Assembly: GCF_002934325.1 (NCBI RefSeq)
Contig: NZ_PTIV01000010.1
Span: 1-64,000, forward strand
DNA from: Marinobacter persicus
GTDB lineage: Bacteria > Pseudomonadota > Gammaproteobacteria > Pseudomonadales > Oleiphilaceae
Length of the DNA: 64,000 bases
Direction of reading: 5' to 3'
Shown here: positions 46,707 through 60,316 of the stretch, piece by piece
Position numbering within the stretch: the first letter of the stretch is position 1
Layout of the letters: each line of letters begins with the position of its first letter
The notes under the pieces: generated by a model
Told to the model about the DNA's origin: nothing
What the model saw: only the letters and a program-made list of their open reading frames with translations
Database searches by the model: none
Program-made: the position numbers and the translations under genes

Positions 46707-47368
46707 TGGGTGACCGGTGGTAGTGTCTGCATTTTGTCGGGGGCCTTCATGCCTGCCGCCAGGAAAGGCACCAGGCGGGCCGCGATTTCCTGGACGCTGG
46801 TCTCCACCCCGATCTTGGTCTCCAGGATATCAATCAGCGCATCGCTACTGGACATGGTAAAGGCCGTTGCCCCCAGCATGAACTGGATGCGCCAGTAACG
46901 GTCCACGGCTGACAGCTCCGGCGTCGCTTCCTTCAGCAGGCGCATGAACCGCCCGAAGGTGTCACTGTATTCCTGCTCCAGGAATTTACGCAAATGGCCC
47001 TGGGACTGAGTGTAGGCGAGGCCCAGCAGGCGCATGAAAATGGAGATTCCCCGTTCATTGCGTTGCGGCATGCGCGCGGCACTCTCCGCCAGGGCCCACA
47101 GCAGCCTGTCGAGTGTGGGCACGGCACCTTCGGCCTCCGCCTCGAGGTCGTCAAAGACTTCATCGAGCGTGGCCGAATACGGCGTCAGGAAGCGGGCAAA
47201 TACCGCGTGAATCAGGGCATTCTTGGAGCCAAAGTGATAGTTCACCGCAGCAAGGTTTACCTTCGCCTTGCTGGTGATCATTCTCAGGGATGTTTCCGAG
47301 AAGCCTCGATCTGCAAACAGGACCTCAGCGGCATCAAGAATTCGGTCAACGGTATCGGACTGAGCCAT
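46703..47368 (-). CDS. psrA: PsrA, TetR-family fatty-acid-responsive regulator
   Basis: This 221-residue repressor/activator has an N-terminal TetR HTH (A-E-V-L-F-A-D-R-G-F-S-E-T-S-L-R-M-I-T, 13-33; A-A-V-N-Y-H-F-G-S-K, 40-49) and an all-helical ligand domain. The N-terminal 60 residues closely match P. aeruginosa PsrA, which senses long-chain fatty acids, represses its own gene and beta-oxidation genes and activates rpoS. An exact PsrA box lies upstream. It is the first gene of a four-gene overlapping row: psrA, L,D-transpeptidase, MscS, methylthioinosine phosphorylase. Confidence 0.9.
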   Translation of the reverse strand: MAQSDTVDRILDAAEVLFADRGFSETSLRMITSKAKVNLAAVNYHFGSKNALIHAVFARFLTPYSATLDEVFDDLEAEAEGAVPTLDRLLWALAESAARMPQRNERGISIFMRLLGLAYTQSQGHLRKFLEQEYSDTFGRFMRLLKEATPELSAVDRYWRIQFMLGATAFTMSSSDALIDILETKIGVETSVQEIAARLVPFLAAGMKAPDKMQTLPPVTQ

Positions 47369-47396
47369 GGGTGCGGGGCCTTAAGGGAATTTGTTT

Positions 47397-47410
47397 GAAA
47401 CCTACGTTTG
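47397..47410 (-). promoter_or_regulatory. PsrA operator (autoregulatory box)
   Basis: GAAAC-CTAC-GTTTG exactly fits the published PsrA consensus [GC]AAAC-N2-4-GTTT[GC]. It lies 29-42 nt upstream of the psrA start codon. The flanks extend it: GTTTGAAAC occurs at 47393-47401 and again at 47406-47414. This fits autorepression. Confidence 0.78.
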
Positions 47411-47423
47411 AAACGCTCCGGTG

Positions 47424-48338
47424 TCAAGCGCCGCTCTGTGGTTCTGCCGCCACGTCCTGCCAACCGTTATCAATGGCCTGCTGGTTACTGTCAAAAAAAG
47501 CCTTCTGCACCCGGGTGTAGGCTTTTTCCGCTTCCAGCAGGTAGATCAGGTACAGGCGCACACGGTCCCGGCGAGTCAGCCACAGTGGCAGCATGTGGTG
47601 TTCCGACATCTGAACCAGTTGCCGGAACCGTGGGTGGCGTAGCGCGTGGTTATAATCCGCCATGCGCACGCATTGCCACACCAGGCCGTCTTTGCCTTCC
47701 AGGTGCTCGGCGTGTTTGCGGGCATCCCTCATCATTCGTTGGCGTTTGAACAGCAGGTCCAGGTAGGAGGGCTTGGCGGAGTACAACCGCCGCACAAAAG
47801 GCACACCCAATAGCAGGATAATCACGAAAGCGCCAAAGCCGCCACCGGCCAGCCAGGCAGGCACATAGCCGGTCAATCCACTGAGGAATACCGAGGCCGC
47901 CGCCAATGCACTGAACACCCAAAGATCCCGATTACGCCGGGCTGCGGCCATTTCGAAGTTATCGGGCCAGTCAGCCATCGACAGCAGGTTGAAGTCCAGC
48001 AACAGCACCCGGTCACACTGTTTCAACAACAACCGACGCTGCCGTTGACTGGACTCTGCCAGGGACTGTTCGATGTCCTGCGATTCAGACTCACCGGCTT
48101 CTTCACTCTCCTCATCCTGCTCGGTGATCTCTTCCTGTTCTTCTTCAACGTCCACTGTGTTTTCGGCGTCAGGACCGGCCTGCGACTCTGCCGGAGCCTT
48201 GGAAGGATCATGGTTCTGCGGGGCCACTGACGTACCAGCTTGAACCGCCGGCTCCTTTACCGGGTCAGCTGCGCGCCCCGGGTGCAGGACTGCCCCCGGA
48301 GTCTCGGTTTTGCTGTCAGCCGCGGTATTTTGTGCCAT
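47424..48338 (-). CDS. membrane protein of unknown function with acidic N-terminal region
   Basis: I do not recognise this 304-residue protein. The first 120 residues are low-complexity, rich in Glu, Asp, Ala and Pro, with a very acidic stretch around 65-95. A likely coiled segment follows (Q-R-Q-R-R-L-L-L-K-Q). Two adjacent hydrophobic helices lie at about 140-185, then a basic C-terminal domain of about 115 residues. The ATG at 48338 is chosen because upstream codons run into the ribE promoter; its ribosome site is weak. It lies between psrA and divergent ribE. Confidence 0.72.
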   Translation of the reverse strand: MAQNTAADSKTETPGAVLHPGRAADPVKEPAVQAGTSVAPQNHDPSKAPAESQAGPDAENTVDVEEEQEEITEQDEESEEAGESESQDIEQSLAESSQRQRRLLLKQCDRVLLLDFNLLSMADWPDNFEMAAARRNRDLWVFSALAAASVFLSGLTGYVPAWLAGGGFGAFVIILLLGVPFVRRLYSAKPSYLDLLFKRQRMMRDARKHAEHLEGKDGLVWQCVRMADYNHALRHPRFRQLVQMSEHHMLPLWLTRRDRVRLYLIYLLEAEKAYTRVQKAFFDSNQQAIDNGWQDVAAEPQSGA

Positions 48339-48464
48339 GCCAGTGTATGCCTGTCTGTCTTCTTTAATAAAGTATCGACGTTTCAGGGCAATTCTTGAAC
48401 GCCCTTTTTTACAAGGGGTCTGGTATTCTGTCGCCCCAGAACCCATTTACGCAGGAGATCCGCC

Positions 48465-49079
48465 ATGTTCACAGGTATTGTTCAGGGTGTCGCCGAAATT
48501 GATCACATCACCGAAGCTCCAGGCCTTAATACCCTGGCGATCCGGTTTCCTGAAGGCACGGTGGAGCATGTAACAACCGGCGCCTCTGTTGCGATCAACG
48601 GCACCTGCCTGACCGTTACCCGTCAGGAGAGCAATATACTGTTTTTTGACGCCATGCAGGAAACCCTGCGGCTAACCACCCTGGGTGACCTGGGCGAAGG
48701 TGATGGCGTGAATTTCGAGCGGGCAGCCCGAATCGGCGACGAGATCGGCGGGCACCTGCTCAGCGGTCACATTCATACTACCGCCGACATCGTGGAAATT
48801 GTTCATTCCGAGAACAACGTCACGCTCTGGTTCGAGGTACCACACGACTGGGCAAAATACGTGTTCGCCAAGGGCTACATCGCCATTAACGGCGCCAGCC
48901 TGACCATTGGTGAAGTGGCCGGCAACCGTTTCAATGTCCACCTGATTCCCGAAACCCTACGGGCCACCACGTTTGGCACCGCCCGGGAGGGCCAGCGCGT
49001 CAATATCGAGATCGACAGCCAGACCCAGACCATTGTCGACACCCTGGCGCGGATGGGCTACGACCAGCCCGCCCGGTAA
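48465..49079 (+). CDS. ribE: riboflavin synthase, alpha subunit
   Basis: This 204-residue enzyme converts two 6,7-dimethyl-8-ribityllumazines into riboflavin. It is a tandem repeat of lumazine-binding barrels: M-F-T-G-I-V-Q-G opens the first, with N-G-T-C-L-T-V, and G-G-H-L-L-S-G-H precedes the second with I-N-G-A-S-L-T-I. It is closest to the E. coli RibC type. AGGAG precedes the ATG. The 5' region is too short for an FMN riboswitch, and no other rib genes are adjacent, so a second copy in a rib operon elsewhere is possible. It ends 1 nt before convergent rsmC. Confidence 0.93.
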   Translation: MFTGIVQGVAEIDHITEAPGLNTLAIRFPEGTVEHVTTGASVAINGTCLTVTRQESNILFFDAMQETLRLTTLGDLGEGDGVNFERAARIGDEIGGHLLSGHIHTTADIVEIVHSENNVTLWFEVPHDWAKYVFAKGYIAINGASLTIGEVAGNRFNVHLIPETLRATTFGTAREGQRVNIEIDSQTQTIVDTLARMGYDQPAR

Positions 49080-49080
49080 T

Positions 49081-50142
49081 TTACCGGGCCCTGGCCGCCT
49101 TTCTGAACGCCCGGTAGACGGTAAAACGCCGATCCTGGGCGAGTTTTTCCACCGGGCCCACGTAACGCTGGATCAGTGCCTCGTACGGCAGGAAGCTGTT
49201 CGCCACCAGGCGCAGCTCTCCCCCGGCTTCCAGGTGCCGGGCAACCTGGGCCAGGAACTGCTCGGTCATGGAGGTGTCTGTTTTCACCCCACTGTGGAAG
49301 GGCGGGTTGCTGACCACCGCCTGCCATCGGCCTTCGATCCCGGCCAAGCCATCGGAAGGGATAATCTCGCCCTGCACCTGGTTCCGTTCGTAGGTCGCCC
49401 GGGCACAGGTAACCGCCTGGGCCTGGACATCGATACCATCGACAATGCCGGGCGTTTCCCCCCTGGTTTTCCGGAAGGCTTGCAGCCAGCTGCCGATCAC
49501 GCCGGCCCCACAGGCAAAGTCCAGCACCCGATCTCCCTTGAGAGGCTGTTCCGCGAGATTTTCCAGTAACAAGCGGGTACCGGCATCGAGTTCCGCCTGG
49601 CTGAAAATACCCGGCATTCCGGCCACTGGCCACTCAATTCCGGCGCAGCTCAGCGACTGCCACTGGACCCACTCCATCATGTCAAAGCGATCCAGGGGCT
49701 GATGATTGCTGCCCGCCCACACCTGGCAATGGCGGGCGCTGTCGACCTTGCCGGCGTCCTCGGTGGCAAGCTGGAAGGGCTTGGCAGCACCGGCAATGCC
49801 TTCTTTCTTGCCTCCAATCAGTACCAGCCGGGCACCTTCGCGCCCCAGGTAGCGAGCCATGGCAAGGCGCAGTTCCAGTTCCGCCCTTACCTTGGGCATA
49901 AACACAATCACGGTATCGCAGCAGCCAGATTCCAGCCCGGCGCACTGGTAGCCAAAGCAAGCCTGCCAGCCTGCCTGGTCCGCCAGCCGGGCGAACACAC
50001 CGGCGTGTTCACTCATGGCAATGCCGGGAGCCGGACATAGCGGCAGCAGTGCCGGGTCTGTCACACCCAGCAGAGCTACCTGGCCTTCCAGCAAATCGGC
50101 ATTACGAAGCAACACTTCATGGGTATTGGAGAGTGTTGCCAT
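49081..50142 (-). CDS. rsmC: 16S rRNA m2G1207 methyltransferase RsmC-like
   Basis: This 353-residue protein has two tandem methyltransferase-like halves. The first is degenerate. The second carries a SAM motif [12 protein letters not shown] (near 206-217) and the guanine N2-methyltransferase signature N-P-P-F-H near 275. RsmC acts on G1207 of 16S rRNA in the small subunit; RlmG (23S) is a close alternative. Start and gdhB stop share one base (TGATG), so translation is coupled to that very long upstream gene. Confidence 0.87.
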   Translation of the reverse strand: MATLSNTHEVLLRNADLLEGQVALLGVTDPALLPLCPAPGIAMSEHAGVFARLADQAGWQACFGYQCAGLESGCCDTVIVFMPKVRAELELRLAMARYLGREGARLVLIGGKKEGIAGAAKPFQLATEDAGKVDSARHCQVWAGSNHQPLDRFDMMEWVQWQSLSCAGIEWPVAGMPGIFSQAELDAGTRLLLENLAEQPLKGDRVLDFACGAGVIGSWLQAFRKTRGETPGIVDGIDVQAQAVTCARATYERNQVQGEIIPSDGLAGIEGRWQAVVSNPPFHSGVKTDTSMTEQFLAQVARHLEAGGELRLVANSFLPYEALIQRYVGPVEKLAQDRRFTVYRAFRKAARAR

Positions 50143-53100
50143 CAGTGAATAACCGCCTCCGGCGTCTGGTGCATGGTCGCCTGGGCAAGATCCAACAGCT
50201 CCCGCAAGGCCACGGAGAACATCGCGTACTCAGGTTCACGCACGCCTTTGAGTTCAGCCAGCATGCTGTTCCAGCGCTCAATCATCGACTGGTACTTCTG
50301 CTCCCAAAGCTGAACACTTTCCGGAATGTTCTCGGCCTTCTCGGCACTAATCAGCACACCGGTTGTAAGGGCACGCTGCTGCCACTCCAGGTCTTCCCGG
50401 AAGCTCTCACGCGCCAGGGCCTGCCAGTGGGAACTCGGCTGAAGGTTGGCGATGGCCTCGCCAAACCAGTTCAGGTCAAGGCGGTCTCCCAGGTCGTAAT
50501 AGAGGTTGGCCACGGATTTCAGAGGCATACCGGTTGTTTCCTGGGCCTCGATGATGCCCAGGGAAGAATACAGGTAACCGGTGCCAGCCAGTACCGAGGC
50601 CAGGTCCTTCGGAATGCCCGCTTCGGCAAGTTCATCGTGGCGGCTCTCCCAGCTGGCCCGGGCCTGGTCCCCAAGGTACTCCGGCAGGCCGGAAGTAATG
50701 GCCCAGACACCGTCGGCAAAGCGCTCAATGTGACTCTGGATGTTCAGTTCTGCCCGACGGTTGCGCAACAGCCAGCGCACGGCACGGCGAATCAGGCGCA
50801 TCAGGTTCTGCATCAACTCCAGCTGCAGCTTGGCGGAGACGTGATAATCCAGGGATTCGATCTTGTCCCACCAGCTGTCCAGACGGAACACATCCCGGGC
50901 GATGATCCACGCCAGCGCGATGGACGGTGCATCGGCGCCCGTAGACTGGTTCAGCCGCTCCACAAAGGTGATACCCATGTGATTCACCATATCGTTGGCG
51001 ATCTGGGTGGCGATGATTTCCCGGCGCAGCTGGTGCTCACCCAGCTCCTTCGAGAACTTCTGGTTCAGGGCCTGGGGGAACACTTTGTACATTTCACCGG
51101 CCAGCAGCGGATCGTCCGGCAGGTTGCTGTCGATCAGTGTCTGCTTCAGGTCACCTTTGACGTAGGAAATCAGCACCGACAGCTCCGGCCGGGTCAGCCC
51201 CTTGTTGGCCAGCTTGCGCTCGCTCAAGGTTTCATCGTCCGGCAGGAATTCCAGGCTCCGGTTCAGTTTGCCCTCGCTTTCCAGGGTATTCATCAGGCGC
51301 CGGTATTCCTCCAGCCGGGTAGAGGTATCTGCACTGGCGATACTCAGGGCCTGGGTCTGGCGATAGTTATTCTTCAACACCAGGGCCGCGACGTCATCGG
51401 TCATTTCCTCCAGCATGACGTTACGCTGCTTGCCGGTCAGGTCGCCCATGGCCACTGCCCGGTTGAGCAGGATCTTCATGTTGACTTCGTGGTCCGAGCA
51501 ATCCACACCGCCGGAGTTGTCGATGAAATCGGTATTCAGGCGGCCACCCTTGAGGGCATATTCAATGCGCCCCAGCTGGGTAATCCCCAGGTTGCCACCT
51601 TCGCCAACGACCTTGCAGCGCAGTTCCTTGCCATTGATGCGCAGGGCATCGTTGGCCTTGTCGCCGACATCCGCGTGGCTTTCATCGCTACCCTTCACGT
51701 AAGTGCCGATGCCACCTACCCAGAGCAGGTCCACCTGGGCCTTGAGGATATGGCCAATCAACATGTTCGGCGGAACCCGGTCGGCCTTGATGCCCAGCAG
51801 CTTTTTCATTTCTGGACTGACCGGAATGGATTTGGCGCTGCGGCTGAACACGCCACCACCCTTGGAAATCAACTTGGGATCGTAGTCGGTCCAGGCGGAG
51901 CGTGGCATCTCGAACAGGCGCTTGCGCTCCTTGTAGCTCTTCTCGGCATCCGGTTCGGGATCGACAAAGATGTGAACATGGTTGAAGGCCGCCACCAGGC
52001 GGGTCTTCTCGGAGGACAACAGGCCATTGCCGAACACGTCACCGCCCATATCACCAATACCAATGGCGGTGAACTCGTCCACGGCCGGGTTAATACCCAT
52101 TTCCCGGAAATGCCGCTCGACAGACACCCAGGCACCGCGGGCGGTAATGCCCATTTTCTTGTGGTCATAGCCGTTGGAGCCGCCGGAGGCAAAGGCATCG
52201 CCCATCCAGAAGCCATACTCGGCGGCCAGACCATTCGCGATATCGGAGAAAGTCGCCGTGCCTTTGTCGGCAGCCACTACCAGATAGTGGTCGTCTTCAT
52301 CCTGGCGCACGACTTTCTCCGGTGGCTGAATACCACCGTCCACCAGGTTATCGGTGATGTCCAGCAGACCCCGGATAAATGTCTTGTAGGCAGAGATACC
52401 CTCGGCCTGGAAGGCCTCCCGGTCGGAGGGATCGGGCAGCTGCTTGGCCACGAACCCGCCTTTGGCGCCAACCGGCACAATGACGGCGTTTTTGACCTGC
52501 TGGGCTTTCACCAGGCCCAGGATTTCAGTGCGGTAGTCCTCGAAGCGATCGGACCAGCGCAGACCACCCCGGGCAACTTTGCCGCCCCGCAGGTGCACAC
52601 CTTCCACCCGGGGGGAGTAGACAAAGATCTCGTACGCCGGCAATGGCAGCGGCACATCAGGAATCCGTGTCGGATCGAACTTCACACTGATGTAGGGTTT
52701 GGGCTGCCCGTCAGCATCCGGCTGGTAATAGTTGGTTCTCAGGGTCGCCTGCATCAGTTCCAGGTACAGGCGCAACACGCGGTCTTCGCTGAGATTCTCG
52801 ACCTCATCCAGACCGGCGTTAAATTCGATTTCCAGCTTCTGCTGGGCGGCCTCGCTCTTCGCCCGGCTCTGGAAGCGATCCGGATTGAAGCGGGTATCAA
52901 AGTACTCCAGCAACGTGCGGGTCAGGTTAACGTGGTTAACCAGCGTGTTGGAGATAAAGGTCTGACTGTTGGAGATGCGAATCTGGCGCATGTAACGGGC
53001 GTAGGTACGCAACAGGGCAATCTCACGCCAGCTCATGTAGGACGACAACAGCAGACGGTTAAAGGCGTCACTCTCTGCTTCGCCATACCAGACCTTGCGG

Positions 53101-55025
53101 AACAGGTCCTCAAAGATCGGCCGGACACGATGAATGTCCACCACCGCGCCAGTCTCGGTCTGCAGGGTGAAATCGTGAATCCAGACAATCTTGCCGCCGT
53201 GGTCACGCACCTCGAAGGGGTGTTCCCCCAGTACGCGGAAGCCCAGGTTGTCGAAAATCGGCATGACATCGGACAGCGGCAGCGGCTCATCCGGATAGAA
53301 GAGTTTGAAATGCAGAATGCTTTCATCCTCTTCCAGGGCCCGGTAAAAGCTCATGGCCAGATCGTCATTGCTCGCTGAACTGGAGATATGGTCCAGGTCG
53401 ATCGCGGCACGCCGGGCCGAGAACATGTCTTTGTAGCTGGCCGGGAAACCACCACCCCAGATCCGGTACAGCTCATTGCCCTGCTCTTCGCCATAGGCTT
53501 CGCTCAGGGCTTCGCTCAAGCCATCCCGCCAGGATTGTGCGAGCTCGATCACCCGGTTACGAATCTTGGTGACCGGCACCTCGCGGTTCTCCATCTGGGG
53601 CACGCGGATGGTGAACTGGACGCGGGCCAGCACCGATTCCGAGAAATGGGTGACAAATTCAATGTCTTCCGCTTCCAGCTCCTCAATCAACACCCGCTCA
53701 ACTTTCAGGCGCAATTCCGTGTTGTAGATATCCCGGGGGAAGAACGCCAGGCAGGTGACAAACTGGCCGTAGACATCTTCCCGCATGAACAGCTCGATGC
53801 GCCGACGCTCCTGGATGTAGAGGATGCTCTTGGCCACCTTGAGCAGTTCGTTGGACTCAATCTGGAACAACTCATCCCGGGGATACAGGGTCAGGATCTG
53901 TTCCAGTTCACGACCGGCGTAGTCGTCCGCCAGGAAACCGGAACGCTCCATGACCGCCCGGGATTTACGGCGCAGCAAGGGGATCTCGACGGGCCGCTCG
54001 TTGTAGACCCGGGCGGTATAAAGGCCCAGGAACCGGCGCTCACCCACAACCTCGCCTTTGCTGTCGAATTTTTTCACCGCGATGTAATCGGGGTAAGCCG
54101 GACGGTGAACCCGCGAGCGCTGGGCCGATTTCGCGAAGATGAAGACATCATCGGTACGCGTCATCTCATGCCGTGTGCGCTGGGGCAGCTCATTCAGGCG
54201 CACCTTGTCAGAGCGCTCGTTGTTCACTCGCAGGATACCCAACTCTGAATTGTCGACCCGGCGCACTTCCATGCCATTCTTGTCTGACACGAAATCGTAT
54301 TCGTCATAGCCCAGGAAGGTGAAATGATCGTCCGCCATCCACTTCAGAAACGCCTGGGCTTCTTCGCGGTCGTCTTTGGAGATACCGGCCGTGGTGCCCT
54401 CCAGTTCCTTGCAGATCTCCCGGACACGATCCTGCATGACACCGAAATCGCCCACCGCGATCCGCACTTCATGCAGAACGGCCTGAAGTTCTTCCTCCAG
54501 TGAGCGTAAGTCCTTGGGATCGCTGTGACGGTCAATCTCAAGAACAATAAACGCTTCAAAGCCGGCTCGTTCAGAGGCTTTCTTCGCAGGGTTGGGATAC
54601 AGCTTTTTCAGCTTGCCACCGGTGTCCCGTTCAACCTGGAAAATGGAATGTTGCAGTGAATGCGTACCGATGTCCCGGCGATTGATCGCCATCCGCAGGG
54701 AATCGATCAGAAACGGCATGTTCGGATGCAAAATGAAGATGACCGTGTGGGTGGACTGCCAACCGTCACTTTCCAGTTCCGGATTGAAAACGGCCACCGG
54801 CGTTTCTTCGGCATCGCGCTTCTGAAGGAACTGCCAGGCCGCCAGGACTGCACCGTAAGTATCTGAAAAACGGCGACTGACCAGTTCTTCCAGTGGAATA
54901 TGGGCGTAATGCTGACGGGCAAACTCAGTGACCTTTTTCGCCTCGGTCTTGGGAAGCTTGTCCGTGAACGCATCAGCCAGTTGTTCGAAAAACTGTTCCT
55001 TGCTGGCGATAGTCAGCGCATTCAT
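50142..55025 (-). CDS. gdhB: NAD-dependent glutamate dehydrogenase, large (180-kDa) type
   Basis: This 1627-residue enzyme deaminates glutamate to 2-oxoglutarate with NAD+, feeding amino-acid carbon into the TCA cycle. It matches the large L-GDH class: a long N-terminal region with ACT-like segments, then the catalytic core with [17 protein letters not shown], and nucleotide-binding [12 protein letters not shown], and a helical C-terminal domain. The ATG at 55025 follows AGAGG at about 8 nt. It is divergent from the moxR operon; the 164-nt gap holds both promoters, but I see no clear operator. Confidence 0.96.
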   Translation of the reverse strand: MNALTIASKEQFFEQLADAFTDKLPKTEAKKVTEFARQHYAHIPLEELVSRRFSDTYGAVLAAWQFLQKRDAEETPVAVFNPELESDGWQSTHTVIFILHPNMPFLIDSLRMAINRRDIGTHSLQHSIFQVERDTGGKLKKLYPNPAKKASERAGFEAFIVLEIDRHSDPKDLRSLEEELQAVLHEVRIAVGDFGVMQDRVREICKELEGTTAGISKDDREEAQAFLKWMADDHFTFLGYDEYDFVSDKNGMEVRRVDNSELGILRVNNERSDKVRLNELPQRTRHEMTRTDDVFIFAKSAQRSRVHRPAYPDYIAVKKFDSKGEVVGERRFLGLYTARVYNERPVEIPLLRRKSRAVMERSGFLADDYAGRELEQILTLYPRDELFQIESNELLKVAKSILYIQERRRIELFMREDVYGQFVTCLAFFPRDIYNTELRLKVERVLIEELEAEDIEFVTHFSESVLARVQFTIRVPQMENREVPVTKIRNRVIELAQSWRDGLSEALSEAYGEEQGNELYRIWGGGFPASYKDMFSARRAAIDLDHISSSASNDDLAMSFYRALEEDESILHFKLFYPDEPLPLSDVMPIFDNLGFRVLGEHPFEVRDHGGKIVWIHDFTLQTETGAVVDIHRVRPIFEDLFRKVWYGEAESDAFNRLLLSSYMSWREIALLRTYARYMRQIRISNSQTFISNTLVNHVNLTRTLLEYFDTRFNPDRFQSRAKSEAAQQKLEIEFNAGLDEVENLSEDRVLRLYLELMQATLRTNYYQPDADGQPKPYISVKFDPTRIPDVPLPLPAYEIFVYSPRVEGVHLRGGKVARGGLRWSDRFEDYRTEILGLVKAQQVKNAVIVPVGAKGGFVAKQLPDPSDREAFQAEGISAYKTFIRGLLDITDNLVDGGIQPPEKVVRQDEDDHYLVVAADKGTATFSDIANGLAAEYGFWMGDAFASGGSNGYDHKKMGITARGAWVSVERHFREMGINPAVDEFTAIGIGDMGGDVFGNGLLSSEKTRLVAAFNHVHIFVDPEPDAEKSYKERKRLFEMPRSAWTDYDPKLISKGGGVFSRSAKSIPVSPEMKKLLGIKADRVPPNMLIGHILKAQVDLLWVGGIGTYVKGSDESHADVGDKANDALRINGKELRCKVVGEGGNLGITQLGRIEYALKGGRLNTDFIDNSGGVDCSDHEVNMKILLNRAVAMGDLTGKQRNVMLEEMTDDVAALVLKNNYRQTQALSIASADTSTRLEEYRRLMNTLESEGKLNRSLEFLPDDETLSERKLANKGLTRPELSVLISYVKGDLKQTLIDSNLPDDPLLAGEMYKVFPQALNQKFSKELGEHQLRREIIATQIANDMVNHMGITFVERLNQSTGADAPSIALAWIIARDVFRLDSWWDKIESLDYHVSAKLQLELMQNLMRLIRRAVRWLLRNRRAELNIQSHIERFADGVWAITSGLPEYLGDQARASWESRHDELAEAGIPKDLASVLAGTGYLYSSLGIIEAQETTGMPLKSVANLYYDLGDRLDLNWFGEAIANLQPSSHWQALARESFREDLEWQQRALTTGVLISAEKAENIPESVQLWEQKYQSMIERWNSMLAELKGVREPEYAMFSVALRELLDLAQATMHQTPEAVIH

Positions 55026-55189
55026 ATTCCAACCTCTGGTTTTTTATGTGAAATAAGGGTAATTCATTCATGCTGCCATAAGCATAGTCAAGCCCTTGAT
55101 TTTTGCCGAGATGCCACGAAAACTGCGGCAATTACCTAGACGCTTTTTCGTCTTCTGCAACTGACCAGCAACCAAGGGCTTAACACCTC

Positions 55190-56152
<963 letters not shown>

Positions 56153-56156
56153 TCCC

Positions 56157-57116
56157 ATGGACCTGACGCAGGTAGAGCCAATGTCCGCCCCCAGTGAAGC
56201 GACTCACGTTACATTGAGCGACCTGGTCCGACTCCAGGCCGACGCCCGTGCCCTGCGCCTGCCTTCGGTAAAACCGGCGCGCAGCCGCCAGGCAGGCCTG
56301 AAACAGTCACGCCAACGAGGCCGGGGCATGACCTTTGCCGAGGTGCGCCCCTATCAGCCGGGCGACGACATTCGCAGCATCGACTGGCGGGTAACTGCTC
56401 GGCGCCAGTCCCCACACACCAAGATCTACGAAGAAGAGCGGGAACGGCCAGTCCTGCTGGTTGCCGACCTGGGTCCCACCCTGTTTTTTGCCAGTACCGG
56501 CGCCTACAAACAGGTACGTTGCGCGCAACTCAGTGCCCTGCTTGCCTGGCTGGCGCTAAGGGCCGGTGACCAGGTGGGCGGACTGGTGTTCAACGAAACC
56601 ACCCTGGAAGTCGTCCGGCCCGCCCGCCGGAAAAAATCGGTGCTGCGGCTGCTGGATCACCTGGCGCGTCAACAGCACCAGCCGGGATCGGCACCTGCAA
56701 ACGCCACCCCTGCCAACCGGCTGGACGTCGCTCTGGCCGAAGCGCGTCGGGTGGCGCATACAGGGAGCAGGATTTTCGTCATCAGCGACTTCATGACGCC
56801 TGGTGAGAACACCCGGAACCTGTTGGGCCAGCTTGGCCGACATAACACCGTTACCGCGATCCGCATTCAGGACCCACTGGAAAAGCAGTTGCCCGAAAAG
56901 GGCCGATACGCCGTTGCCGGGCCGGATGGTCCGCTCTGGTTTGACGCCGGCAACCCGGTGTTCCGGGAAGCCTGGCAGCAAAAAGTGGATAGCCATGAGC
57001 AGCAACTCAACGAGTGCTTTCGCACCACCGGCGTGGGTTTTACCACGGTCGTTACCGGCGAAGCGCCCACTGAATCGTTACGACGGCTGCTCGGGCCAGG
57101 GGGGCGCATCCCGTGA
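56157..57116 (+). CDS. DUF58 domain protein (MoxR-associated)
   Basis: This 319-residue protein has the DUF58 core: R-G-R-G-M-T-F-A-E-V-R-P-Y-Q-P-G-D-D-I-R-S-I-D-W-R near 58-80, followed by a VWA-like fold. No membrane helix is seen, so it is cytoplasmic. Its role is likely as an adaptor for MoxR. It starts 4 nt after moxR; Met9 (56181) is an alternative start. Its end overlaps the next GTG start by 4 nt. Confidence 0.9.
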   Translation: MDLTQVEPMSAPSEATHVTLSDLVRLQADARALRLPSVKPARSRQAGLKQSRQRGRGMTFAEVRPYQPGDDIRSIDWRVTARRQSPHTKIYEEERERPVLLVADLGPTLFFASTGAYKQVRCAQLSALLAWLALRAGDQVGGLVFNETTLEVVRPARRKKSVLRLLDHLARQQHQPGSAPANATPANRLDVALAEARRVAHTGSRIFVISDFMTPGENTRNLLGQLGRHNTVTAIRIQDPLEKQLPEKGRYAVAGPDGPLWFDAGNPVFREAWQQKVDSHEQQLNECFRTTGVGFTTVVTGEAPTESLRRLLGPGGRIP

Positions 57117-57577
57117 ACGGTCAGGATCCGCTCTCGCAATTGCGCGATATCCAGTTGCCTGAAACCGGCGGCTGGTGGCCGCCCGCACCCGGTTGGTGGG
57201 TCCTTGCGATCCTGCTATTCCTGTTAGTGGTGGGCTCCCTGCTCTGGTGGCGCCGCCGGCGTCGCCACACCCAATGGCACCGGGACGCGATGGCCGAACT
57301 CCGGCAACTGGAACAACGCGCCGAGCCCCACCCCGACTGGTTTGGCGAGCTCAATACCCTACTCAAGCGGGCCGCCCGACACGCTTTCCCAGAGCGACGG
57401 CCGGAATCATTGAGTGGCAACGCCTGGCGTGATTTCCTGCTTGAAACCATGCCACTGGGTACCGGCGACGAAGAAGCCATCCAGGCCATGATCACCGCCT
57501 GCTGGCAGCCAGTCCCGACCCTGCCGCCCACAGAGGCCACGGACATCGCCAAAGCCTGGCTGGAGGCGCGATCATGA
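57113..57577 (+). CDS. DUF4381 membrane protein
   Basis: This 154-residue protein has a single membrane helix (about 25-45) preceded by the P-x-x-x-W-W-P-P-A-P-G-W-W motif. A basic and helical cytoplasmic domain follows. DUF4381 proteins occur almost only in MoxR/Bat operons; the function is unknown. It starts with GTG (GTGA overlap with DUF58) and shares ATGA with the following VWA gene. Confidence 0.88.
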   Translation: MNGQDPLSQLRDIQLPETGGWWPPAPGWWVLAILLFLLVVGSLLWWRRRRRHTQWHRDAMAELRQLEQRAEPHPDWFGELNTLLKRAARHAFPERRPESLSGNAWRDFLLETMPLGTGDEEAIQAMITACWQPVPTLPPTEATDIAKAWLEARS

Positions 57578-58585
57578 TCACGCTGGCCTACCCCTGGTTA
57601 TTGTTGCTGGTGTTATTGCCCTGGTTGCCCTTTGTCCGCAGGCCGCATCGGCAGAGCGTCGAGGCACCGGTGTTGCCGATCGGTCACTGGTTAACGTCCA
57701 TGCCCGGTGTCAGCACCCATGGCCAGGGCACACCCCGGTGGCGGCGGGCACTGATGCTTCTTGCCTGGCTCTGCCTGGTGCTGGCCCTGGCACGCCCCCA
57801 ACATGTGGGTGAACAGACGCAACTGCCGGTCACCGGTCGCGATCTGATGCTGCTGGTGGACATCTCGCCCAGTATGGAAGAGCGGGACATGATCCAGCAG
57901 GGGCGAAGCCTGAACCGGCTGCAGGCGGTCAAACGGGTACTGGACGATTTCATCACCCGGCGCGAAGGCGACCGTCTGGGGCTGATTCTGTTTGGCACCC
58001 GACCTTACGTGCAAGCCCCGCTGACGTTTGACCGTGAAACCGTAAGAACGCTGCTGCATGAAGCCGGACTGGGCATGGCCGGCCGCGCCACCGCCATTGG
58101 CGATGCAGTCGGCCTGGCCGTCAAAAGGCTGCGTGAACGTCCCCGGGAACAACGGGTGGCTATCCTGCTGACAGACGGCGCCAATACCGCTGGTGAAGTC
58201 ACTCCGGACAAGGCAGCTGAGATCGCCCGCGCGGCAGCTGTGCGGCTTTACACCGTGGGCATTGGCGCAGAATCCATGATCCAGCGGGGCATCTTTGGCA
58301 ACCAGCGGATAAACCCATCCCGGGACCTCGACGAGGGCCTGCTCACACGTATGGCCCAGCAAACTGGAGGCCGGTATTTCCGGGCACGCAACCTGGAGGA
58401 ACTGGAAGGGATTTACGATACCATCAACCAGCTGGAACCGATTGAACAGGACGGACAGACCTACCGCCCGGTTAAAGACCTGTATGTCTGGCCCGCCGGC
58501 CTGGCCACCCTGCTGGGGCTGTTGTTGCTGGCCAGCCGCCTGGGCGGTGGGCACCGGCGCAACAGGGCCAACGCGGAGGCCAGCC

Positions 58586-58593
<8 letters not shown>
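57574..58593 (+). CDS. BatA-like VWA-domain membrane protein
   Basis: This 339-residue protein has an N-terminal helix (5-22), a second near 58-74, a periplasmic- or cytoplasmic-facing von Willebrand A domain with metal site D96-I-S98-P-S100, and a C-terminal helix (about 305-325). This is the BatA layout; BatA is thought to act with MoxR in envelope assembly or stress tolerance. The stop overlaps the next gene by 8 nt. Confidence 0.92.

Positions 58594-60309
<1,716 letters not shown>

Positions 60310-60316
<7 letters not shown>

Noticed and set aside
48339..48464. Possible FMN riboswitch before ribE
   Set aside because: The gap is only about 125 nt, with promoter-like sequence and no conserved RFN-element segments that I can see.
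50049..53378. A 1109-codon open frame opposite the NAD-glutamate dehydrogenase gene
   Set aside because: It is the antisense shadow of conserved GDH sequence. Length alone is not evidence in a genome with strong third-position GC bias.
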